In this document: positions 25,081-31,937 of the stretch, piece by piece
Layout of the letters: each line of letters starts with the position of its first letter
Position numbering within the stretch: the stretch's first letter is position 1
NCBI GenBank assembly: GCA_002307035.1
Contig: DBTL01000141.1
Location: forward strand, 33,633 to 65,569
From: Bacteroides sp. UBA1317
Lineage (GTDB): Bacteria > Bacteroidota > Bacteroidia > Bacteroidales > Bacteroidaceae
Length of the DNA: 31,937 nucleotides
Reading direction: 5' to 3'
Program-made: the position numbers and the translations under genes
The notes under the pieces: generated by a model
Seen by the model: the letters and a program-made list of their open reading frames with translations, nothing else
Databases searched by the model: none
Told to the model about the DNA's origin: nothing

Positions 25081-25989
25081 ATGACTAAGAGTTTTAATGA
25101 TTTAGGTGTAGAGTTTAAGTATCTCATTGTTAATGACAAAGATCACCAGTTCGGGCTTTGGGTGAATACTGTCGGCTTTCAGGCTATTCAACCTAACTCA
25201 CCATATCCTTTAAAAGACCACCCTTCCGGTTATTTCTTTAATACGCTTAAAGGGCGCGTGCTGCCCGAATATCAAATAGTTTATATAACTAAAGGACGTG
25301 GGTTGTTTGCTTCTGATTCTACTCCTGAACGACAAGTTTGCAAAGGACGGCTAATGATTCTTTTTCCGGGGCAATGGCATACTTATCATCCTTTGCAACA
25401 AACTGGTTGGAATGAATACTACATCGGTTTTGAAGGATGTATCATTGATAATCTAATAAAAAGTTCATTTATCACGAAAGAAAATCAGATACTTGAAGTT
25501 GGTCTGAATGAAGAACTGGTTTCACTCTTTTCTCGTGCTCTTGAAATCGCTGAGGCTGATAAGATTTCTGCCCAGCAATATCTTTCGGGTATTGTACTCC
25601 ACATGGTAGGAATAATTCTTTCTGCTTCAAAGAATAAAATATTCGAAATGGGCGATGTGGATCAGAAAATAGAACAAGCTAAGATTATCATGAATGAAAA
25701 CGTTCTTAAGAATGTTGATCCTGAAGAACTAGCAATGAAACTGAATATTAGCTATTCATGGTTTCGGAAAGTTTTCAAGGATTATACGGGATATGCTCCT
25801 GCCAAATACTTCCAAGAGTTGAAACTTCGTAAGGCAAAGCAACTTCTGGTTGGAACTTCTCAATCAGTGAAAGAGATCTCTTTTCTGCTCGACTATAAAT
25901 CTACTGAACATTTCTTCTCTCTCTTTAAAAAACGTACAGGCTTTACCCCACTTGAATATCGCGCCTATGCCCGTGGTGGGGATGAATGA
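25081..25989 (+). CDS. rhaR: AraC-family regulator, probable rhamnose regulator
   Basis: The 302-residue cytoplasmic regulator has an N-terminal cupin-like sugar-sensing domain (about 15-190, with LPEYQIVYITKGRG and GQWHTYHP) and a C-terminal double helix-turn-helix (about 208-297, with YSWFRKVFKDYTGYAPAKYF and STEHFFSLFKKRTGFTPLEYR). I start it at the ATG at 25081; an in-frame TTG at 25024 is part of the promoter. Its position after the rha genes fits the rhamnose regulator described in B. thetaiotaomicron; the name rests on context. It may also control the SusCD genes downstream. No two-component domains are present, so it is not a hybrid sensor. Confidence 0.87.
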   Translation: MTKSFNDLGVEFKYLIVNDKDHQFGLWVNTVGFQAIQPNSPYPLKDHPSGYFFNTLKGRVLPEYQIVYITKGRGLFASDSTPERQVCKGRLMILFPGQWHTYHPLQQTGWNEYYIGFEGCIIDNLIKSSFITKENQILEVGLNEELVSLFSRALEIAEADKISAQQYLSGIVLHMVGIILSASKNKIFEMGDVDQKIEQAKIIMNENVLKNVDPEELAMKLNISYSWFRKVFKDYTGYAPAKYFQELKLRKAKQLLVGTSQSVKEISFLLDYKSTEHFFSLFKKRTGFTPLEYRAYARGGDE

Positions 25990-26298
25990 TGAATCGTTTG
26001 TTTCGAAGTAATCCTTCTTTTTTGTAAAGTAATACCTCTACTTTCCCCCTTTCTATTTGCCTTATATGTCGGTAAATATTAGTTTTTAGTCTATTCAAAA
26101 CCTATTTTTGCTGATTTTTGATAAATAATTTATATTAAACAATGTAGATAAAATCAAATAGGAAAGTGTTTCTATCAAAAGGGTTACCCGCTAATCCTTT
26201 GAGACGAGTTATTTTTGTACATAAATACTGTGCTCGATAACGAGGCTTTGTTAAGTTTGAATTTATCTATTAATCATTATATATTTATTTATTAATCT
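25990..26298 (+). promoter_or_regulatory. Intergenic region before susC with candidate -7 elements
   Basis: A weak terminator-like hairpin GAAG/CTTC (26005-26008 with 26014-26017) with a run of T to 26023 follows the regulator gene. Two exact TAnnTTTG matches occur: TATTTTTG (26210-26217) and TAAGTTTG (26252-26259). The second is identical to the -7 before the esterase-GH105 gene and is followed, as there, by TCTATTAATC. GGGTTACCC (26181-26189) is a short palindrome. No gene is seen here. Confidence 0.45.
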
Positions 26299-29200
26299 AT
26301 GAGAATACTACACAAAAAACTATGCTTATTAATAGCTCTATTGATAAGCTCTCCTTTAAGCATTCTTGCTCAGAACAAGACAATCACCGGAACGGTGAGG
26401 GATGCTATGGATGTTGTCATCGGCGCATCAGTCGTTTCTAAAGGCACTTCTGCCGGTACTATTACTGATTTAAATGGATATTATTCCATCTCGGTTCCTG
26501 CTTCTGTGAAGCAACTAACTTTCTCTTTTGTAGGTTACGAAAACCAAACAGTAACGATTGGAAATCAAACAAAAATTGATGTGACATTAAAAGAATCTTC
26601 ATTGATGCTCGATGAAGTTGTTGCAATTGGTTATGCTAAAGTTAAGCGCAGGGATTTAACTGCTGCTACAGTTTCAGTTGGAGGAAATGAACTGAAACAA
26701 GTTCCTGTAACTACCGCTGCACAGGCCTTAACTGGTAAAGCTGCTGGTGTAAGCGTTGTTACTCAAAGTGGTGCTCCTGGAGCTGGTATCAATATTACAA
26801 TTCGTGGAGGTGCATCAATTACTCAAAGTACAGATCCTTTATATATTATCGATGGATTCCAGATGGAGAATGGCTTAGAAAATGTTGACATTAATGATAT
26901 CGAAACTATCGATGTGATGAAGGATGCTTCTGCCACAGCTATTTATGGTGCACAAGGATCAAATGGTGTAATAATTATTACTACTAAATCAGGAAAATCA
27001 GGAAAGACTGAGGTTAACTATAATAGTTATGTTAGTTTTGAAAAATTAGGTAAGAAACTGCCTATTTTAGGTGTGTTAGATTATGTAAAATACCAATATG
27101 AGTTTCAAACTTTAGCTGGAAACGAAAGTAAATGGGCTTCTATGTTTGGTGGAGATGTTAACGCATCCGATTTTTATACTGGTGCATATGATCGTATTAA
27201 TAGCGAATACGGTTCCCGTAAAGGCATTGATTGGCAGGATGAAATTTTTGGTGGTACAGGTATGACTCAAAACCACAATATTAACATTACTGGTGGTACG
27301 GAGAAGACTAAGTATATGTTGGGCTATAACTATACGGGACAGGAAGGTATCATGTCAAAACACGGATATGCAAAAAATAGTATCCGTGCTAAAATTAATC
27401 ATGAACTTTGGAAAGGCGTTCGATTTGATTTCAACTCTAGCTTTCAGAATACAAAAGTTGAAGGTGGAGGTTCTCTTGGTGGTGCGTTGAAGATGACAGT
27501 TCTTCAGCCAGTAACAGGTGGTACTCGTTACACAAATGATGAATTTCTTAATGCAGATATCAGTGATGAAATGTCCTTGATTGATTCTCAATATGATATA
27601 TTTAATCCTATTATACAGAATGATGCCGTGACAAACATTAAGAGAACGCGACAGTTTTCTGCAAATGTAGGTTTGGAATTTGATCTTATGAAGAATTTGA
27701 TGTTTCGTACTGCAGGTAGTTATATGTGGGAACAAATACGTGCAGACTATTGGGATGATGGTCGTACAAAAACGGCTAAGAGCTATGGCGGTGCTTATGG
27801 CTCTAGAGATAACAGTGAAAAATATAGTTGGCAGATAACAAATACATTAAATTATAATAAAGAACTTGGATTGCATAATTTTAATATTTTGTTAGGACAA
27901 GAAATGCGCTACACTCAATCTATGAATCTTGATAACGAGTATCGTGGATTTCCAGAAAGTAATTTTGGCTTGAATAGAGTAAGCATGGGAACGGCTTATT
28001 CATGGGATTCAGGCAAATCTAGAACAGGAATTGCCTCCTTCTTTAGCCGAGTGTCATACAATTACGATGGACGTTATTTATTGACAGCGACGATGCGTGC
28101 TGATGGTTCTTCTAAATTTGCAAAAGGTAATAAGTGGGGATATTTTCCTTCGGCCTCAGGAGCATGGCGTATTTCAGAAGAGGATTTTATGAAGGAACAG
28201 ACTGTTATCAATAACTTGAAACTTCGCCTGGGTTATGGTAAAGTCGGTAACTGTAATATTGATAATAATCTTTATGCGACAGACTATGGTACAGGTCACT
28301 ATGCAATTGGCAATGCAGATGTCTCTACTTTGATTCCTGGTGATATTTTGGGAAATAAAGATTTAAAATGGGAAACGACTACAACTACAAACATAGGATT
28401 GGACATCTCCGTTTTGAAAAATAGTGTGAATTTAAGTCTCGACTTATATAATAATGAATCTTCAAATTTACTTATTAAGAATAATATACCAACTTCTTCT
28501 GGCTATACTTATCAGATGCAGAATATTGGTTCTATGCGTAATAGAGGACTGGAGATTATTCTAAATACTCATAATATCGTAAAGAAACACTTTAAGTGGG
28601 ACACAGATTTTAATATTTCGTTTAACCGTTCTAAAGTGTTATCTATCTATGGGAAAAGTGACGATTCTCCATGGATTAAGAATTATGATTCAAGAATTGA
28701 TTACTTGATTGAAGTAGGTAAGCCGCTTGGGCAGTTCTATGGATATAAATATGATGGTGTATATACTACAGATGATTTTGTTCAAGATGCTAGTGGCTCT
28801 TATACTCTTAAAGATGGCGTTCCTAGCTTGAAAGGAAGAGGTCGTTCACTGGTTAAGCCTGGTGACGTAAAATATGTGTGTACTGCAGGTACAACAGACG
28901 CTAACGGTAATCCAGTTTGGTCAACGGATGACCGTACGGTAATAGGCAATTCACAGCCAAAGTTTCAGGGAGGGGTGAATAACACCTTTACATATAAAGG
29001 AATTGACCTCAGTGTCTTTATGAACTTTGTTGTAGGAAATAAAGTTTTCAACATGAGTTCTCAACGTTTTATCGGCCCTTACTTACCTAATCAGAATACA
29101 TTGAGTAAGATGAATGACAGATTCATACTCGTTGATCCTAACACAGGCAAAGAAAGTAATGATTTGACACGTTTGGCTGCATTGAATCCTCAGCAATATG

Positions 29201-29520
29201 CTAAGGATGCAATGTGGAGCCTTCACGGTGATAATAAAATAGCTATAACAGATGCTTTAGATTATTATCTTGAAGATGGTTCATTCTTACGTTTGAGTAC
29301 TATTACTCTTGGATATACTTTACCTAAAAATCTGCTTAAGAAAGTTCATATATCGAATGCAAGAGTATACTGTACGTTGAATAACATTTATACGTTTACA
29401 AATTATAGTGGGTATGACCCAGAAGTGGCAGCGAGTGAAAGTTCTTTGACCTCAGGTATTGATAACTCTTCATTTCCTCGTTCAAAGAGTTATGTAATTG
29501 GTATTAACTTAGCATTTTAA
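26299..29520 (+). CDS. SusC/RagA-family TonB-dependent outer-membrane transporter
   Basis: The 1073-residue protein is the outer-membrane pore of a glycan importer, energised by TonB. A signal peptide covers about 1-24 (ending ILAQ). A carboxypeptidase-regulatory-like domain follows (about 27-100), then a TonB-box-like LDEVVAIGYAKVKRRD (104-119), a plug (about 125-232, with LYIIDGF and GVIIITTKSG), and the barrel to the C-terminal phenylalanine in VIGINLAF. The length is typical of SusC. No signal-transduction extension (STN) is present, so it is not tied to an anti-sigma partner, which fits control by an AraC-type or similar regulator. Its SusD partner starts 14 bases downstream. Pectic substrate is inferred from neighbours. 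Confidence 0.96.
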   Translation: MRILHKKLCLLIALLISSPLSILAQNKTITGTVRDAMDVVIGASVVSKGTSAGTITDLNGYYSISVPASVKQLTFSFVGYENQTVTIGNQTKIDVTLKESSLMLDEVVAIGYAKVKRRDLTAATVSVGGNELKQVPVTTAAQALTGKAAGVSVVTQSGAPGAGINITIRGGASITQSTDPLYIIDGFQMENGLENVDINDIETIDVMKDASATAIYGAQGSNGVIIITTKSGKSGKTEVNYNSYVSFEKLGKKLPILGVLDYVKYQYEFQTLAGNESKWASMFGGDVNASDFYTGAYDRINSEYGSRKGIDWQDEIFGGTGMTQNHNINITGGTEKTKYMLGYNYTGQEGIMSKHGYAKNSIRAKINHELWKGVRFDFNSSFQNTKVEGGGSLGGALKMTVLQPVTGGTRYTNDEFLNADISDEMSLIDSQYDIFNPIIQNDAVTNIKRTRQFSANVGLEFDLMKNLMFRTAGSYMWEQIRADYWDDGRTKTAKSYGGAYGSRDNSEKYSWQITNTLNYNKELGLHNFNILLGQEMRYTQSMNLDNEYRGFPESNFGLNRVSMGTAYSWDSGKSRTGIASFFSRVSYNYDGRYLLTATMRADGSSKFAKGNKWGYFPSASGAWRISEEDFMKEQTVINNLKLRLGYGKVGNCNIDNNLYATDYGTGHYAIGNADVSTLIPGDILGNKDLKWETTTTTNIGLDISVLKNSVNLSLDLYNNESSNLLIKNNIPTSSGYTYQMQNIGSMRNRGLEIILNTHNIVKKHFKWDTDFNISFNRSKVLSIYGKSDDSPWIKNYDSRIDYLIEVGKPLGQFYGYKYDGVYTTDDFVQDASGSYTLKDGVPSLKGRGRSLVKPGDVKYVCTAGTTDANGNPVWSTDDRTVIGNSQPKFQGGVNNTFTYKGIDLSVFMNFVVGNKVFNMSSQRFIGPYLPNQNTLSKMNDRFILVDPNTGKESNDLTRLAALNPQQYAKDAMWSLHGDNKIAITDALDYYLEDGSFLRLSTITLGYTLPKNLLKKVHISNARVYCTLNNIYTFTNYSGYDPEVAASESSLTSGIDNSSFPRSKSYVIGINLAF

Positions 29521-29534
29521 TTAGTCTGAATATT

Positions 29535-31349
29535 ATGAAGAAAATATTTAATATCTTAGGTATAGCCGCTCTTTCTTTAATGAGTAGTTCCTGTGAAGAT
29601 TGGCTGGATATGCCTTCTGAAACAAAATTTGATAGTACTACAGTTTTTGAGACAGTTTCTAGTGCCGAAATGGCAGTTCTTGGCTGTTACTCTAATACGT
29701 TTAATGCTGAGTTACTTTATCAGTTTAATATGGGAACAGATGAGTTAATTTCTACGGAAGGTGATACGAACTCAAAAAATGCAGTTGCAAACTATGTTTA
29801 TACAACGTCTAATATTCCGACTTCAACATATACTGCTATGTATAAGGGTATTGAATATGCAAACGTATGTATAAAGAATCTGTCTGTAATGACAGGATCG
29901 ACAGATGCAGAACAGAAAGAAATCAATATGCTTCTAGGTGAATCATATGCAATTCGTGGGATGAACTATTTGAATATTGTACGTTTCTTTGGTGATGTAC
30001 CTTATCCTACCATTCCAGTTGCAGATGCAGAAGGTTTTTATTCATCTCGTGTGCCTCGTGACTCTATTATGGACGGAAGTGTGGCGGACTTGCAGAAGGC
30101 TGTTGAGCTGTTACCTTGGGCAAGTGAAGGTCTGGTTTCAACTTCAGAACGCTTTACAAAGAACTCCGCATATGGTGTTTTAGCGAGAGTTGCTCTATAT
30201 GCAGCGGCTTATTCACTTCGTTGGGACTTGACGACATATGCGCCTGCAACAGTTCAACTTGCTCAACGTAGTGATGCTAGTCGTATCAAAGAACTTTATA
30301 AAATAGCAGCTGATGCATGTGCCAAAGTAATTGCTCAAAAAGAGAATAGTCTTTTAAAGAGTTATGAAACAGTATTTAGAAATTTAACAGAGGGATCATA
30401 TAATAATGAAACAATGTTAGAGTATGGGCAATATGGTGCAAACGTAAATAGTACCCGAAATGGTTATACAAATGGTATGTATGCTCACATAAATAGTATG
30501 TATGGTAAAGCTCAACCAGCAATGCATGCGTTAGCTACTTATTGGTTTGATTTTGAAGAAGGAGATACGCGCCGCAATGTAGCTCTTTGTAACTATGGCA
30601 TTGCTGCTGATAACACCAGACAGATGAATACTTATGATAGTTATACAATAGGTAAGTTTCGTGTTAATTGGAAAAAAAATCAAGGAACTGAAGCATCTAA
30701 AAGAGATATTAACTTTCCTGTACTCAGATATTCAGATGTGCTTTTGATGTATGCTGAAGCCTTAAATGAATATAATGGTGCTCCTACTACAGAAGCTAAA
30801 AATGCATTAAAAGAGGTTCGTATACGTGCATTTGGAAGTGAGTCTAAGATTGGAGAAATTTCATCTACGTATAATGATTTCAAAAATCAAATTATTAATG
30901 AGCGTAAGTTAGAATTAGGATTTGAGGGATGGCGTAGAACTGATTTGATTCGTTGGGGCATTTTGTATGAAACTCTTACTCAGGCGAAAGCTAATTTAAT
31001 CGATTTGGCTAATAAAAAAGGTAAGTATGTTAATGTTGATCTTTACAGAGCATATAAGAAAGATGTGGCTACGTCATTTTCAGATCCTGTAGTTGCAGTG
31101 CCTTATATTTCATACACATCAACACCGACAGCAGAGGTAAAGGCTCAATTGACCAAGGATGGATATACTTTGTTAGATATGTTTGGAAAAGGCTCAATTT
31201 CTTTTCAGAACGAATTAACCGCAAATATAGCTTGGGTTACTTCACTTTTTCGTGGTCTAGAGAAAAATAAGGTAGAGCTACTGCCGCTTAATTCTACAAC
31301 AATAGACCAAAATCAAGGTTTAAAAGGGCAACAACATCCTTTGTATTAG
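29535..31349 (+). CDS. SusD/RagB-family surface glycan-binding lipoprotein
   Basis: The 604-residue lipoprotein caps the SusC pore and binds the incoming glycan on the cell surface. The lipoprotein signal (1-19) ends before Cys20, and the acidic residues directly after it (CEDWLD) fit the surface-export signal used in Bacteroidota. SusD_N covers about 21-230 with TPR-like helices and GESYAIRGMNYLNIVRFFGDVP. The RagB/SusD C-terminal domain follows from about 320, with FPVLRYSDVLLMYAEALNEY and INERKLELGFEGWRRTDLIRWG. It is translated 14 bases after susC and is followed by a strong terminator. Confidence 0.96.
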   Translation: MKKIFNILGIAALSLMSSSCEDWLDMPSETKFDSTTVFETVSSAEMAVLGCYSNTFNAELLYQFNMGTDELISTEGDTNSKNAVANYVYTTSNIPTSTYTAMYKGIEYANVCIKNLSVMTGSTDAEQKEINMLLGESYAIRGMNYLNIVRFFGDVPYPTIPVADAEGFYSSRVPRDSIMDGSVADLQKAVELLPWASEGLVSTSERFTKNSAYGVLARVALYAAAYSLRWDLTTYAPATVQLAQRSDASRIKELYKIAADACAKVIAQKENSLLKSYETVFRNLTEGSYNNETMLEYGQYGANVNSTRNGYTNGMYAHINSMYGKAQPAMHALATYWFDFEEGDTRRNVALCNYGIAADNTRQMNTYDSYTIGKFRVNWKKNQGTEASKRDINFPVLRYSDVLLMYAEALNEYNGAPTTEAKNALKEVRIRAFGSESKIGEISSTYNDFKNQIINERKLELGFEGWRRTDLIRWGILYETLTQAKANLIDLANKKGKYVNVDLYRAYKKDVATSFSDPVVAVPYISYTSTPTAEVKAQLTKDGYTLLDMFGKGSISFQNELTANIAWVTSLFRGLEKNKVELLPLNSTTIDQNQGLKGQQHPLY

Positions 31350-31384
31350 AAAGAAGTTACAGCTTTATTTATATTAATGGTCTG

Positions 31385-31426
31385 GAGAGAGCATCTTGAA
31401 GAGAAGATGCTCTCTCTTTTACTTTT
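31385..31426 (+). terminator. Terminator between susD and the pectate lyase gene
   Basis: GAGAGAGCATCTT (31385-31397) pairs perfectly with AAGATGCTCTCTC (31404-31416) around the 6-base loop GAAGAG, followed by TTTTACTTTT. It lies 35 bases after the susD stop and 42 bases before the next start codon. It could lower expression of the enzyme gene relative to susCD. Confidence 0.85.
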
Positions 31427-31467
31427 ATAGAATGTCTATATTGAAGTTGATATTTTTTTGATAAATA

Positions 31468-31937
31468 ATGAAAAAACATATATTCTTTCTGCTTCTCTTA
31501 TCTCTAATGACAGGAGAGGCCTTTTCTCAGACTTTAGCTTTCCCGAGTGCGGAGGGTTATGGCAAATATACCACGGGCGGGCGAGGTGGCAAGGTGCTTA
31601 TTGTGACAAATATTAATGATAGCGGAGCGGGTAGCTTGCGTGATGCTGTAGAGCAAAAAGGAGCACGTACTGTTGTTTTTGTAGCGAATGGTACTATCGA
31701 GTTAAAGTCAAACTTGCGCATCAATAATGACAGTATTACTATTGCCGGACAGTCTGCTCCGGGTGATGGAGTTTGTTTGAAGGACTTTCCTTTGATTATT
31801 AATGCCAGCAATGTAATTGTTCGTTATTTGCGTGTGCGTGTAGGTGATTTACACAAACTAGATAGTGATGGTATAGGTGGCGGACGCTCTGGACAAAAAA
31901 ATTTGATACTCGATCATCTTTCGCTTAGTTGGTCTAT
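31468..31937 (+). CDS. Family 1 pectate lyase, 5' part (runs off the window)
   Basis: The open frame from ATG 31468 continues to the window end, giving the first 156 residues. A signal peptide covers about 1-20 (ending AFSQ). The mature start FPSAEGYGKYTTGGRGG and the segments NINDSGAGSLRDAV, ITIAGQSAPGDGV and VIVRYLRVRVGD are typical of Bacteroidota PL1 pectate lyases with parallel beta-helix folds. The Ca-binding and catalytic region lies beyond the edge, so activity cannot be judged. It would cut polygalacturonan by beta-elimination, giving the unsaturated ends that GH105 enzymes remove. It follows susD after a terminator and belongs to the same locus. Confidence 0.88.
   Translation, partial: MKKHIFFLLLLSLMTGEAFSQTLAFPSAEGYGKYTTGGRGGKVLIVTNINDSGAGSLRDAVEQKGARTVVFVANGTIELKSNLRINNDSITIAGQSAPGDGVCLKDFPLIINASNVIVRYLRVRVGDLHKLDSDGIGGGRSGQKNLILDHLSLSWS

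Noticed and set aside
1..31937. CRISPR array, transposon, prophage or integration site at the tRNA genes
   Set aside because: No evenly spaced direct repeats, transposase or integrase genes, or duplicated tRNA 3' ends were found in the window.

Overview
The window looks like a chromosomal segment of a gut-type Bacteroides (Bacteroidota). The evidence is an AT-rich sequence, promoter-like TAnnTTTG -7 elements, mostly non-Shine-Dalgarno starts, a SusC/SusD pair, and an arg–pro–rha gene order that resembles from memory the arginine/rhamnose region of Bacteroides thetaiotaomicron. The species cannot be named from the sequence alone. No insertion sequence, prophage, integrase or CRISPR array was seen.

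Layout. (1) 1-175: the 3' end of a tRNA (probably Gly), tRNA-Leu(UAA) and a strong terminator. (2) 330-4414, + strand: a soluble multi-PAS/GAF sensor histidine kinase with no adjacent response regulator, then an exported GH20 beta-hexosaminidase. (3) 4415-5058: a 644-base gap with several strong hairpins, a coding-like in-frame tail after the GH20 stop, and a possible tiny ORF. (4) 5059-13139, - strand: in transcription order argR, a GNAT acyltransferase, argG, argC, argD, proC, an XRE-cupin regulator, an acyl-CoA synthetase, and a separately promoted DUF2007 protein. This is an arginine/proline cluster; Bacteroides is known to use succinylated arginine intermediates, so the GNAT protein is a plausible first-step enzyme. 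(5) 13363-31937, + strand: a rhamnose/pectin locus. It holds an esterase-GH105 fusion, a GH106 rhamnosidase, rhaB, rhaI, rhaT, rhaD, a second GH105, an AraC-type regulator (probable rhaR), SusC, SusD and the start of a family 1 pectate lyase cut by the window edge.

How region 5 works together (inference from families): the pectate lyase and SusCD depolymerise and import pectic oligosaccharides. The esterase-GH105 fusion, the second GH105 and GH106 strip acyl groups, unsaturated uronic acid and rhamnose. RhaT imports L-rhamnose; RhaI, RhaB and RhaD convert it to dihydroxyacetone phosphate and lactaldehyde, with the AraC-type protein as likely regulator.

The most useful non-gene observations are: a motif shared by the promoter regions of the esterase-GH105 gene and rhaB; TGCAT repeats around the argR -7 element; long perfect inverted repeats just ahead of argC, argD and rhaD inside operons; terminators splitting the rha operon and the susD/pectate lyase junction; and the structured gap after the GH20 gene.
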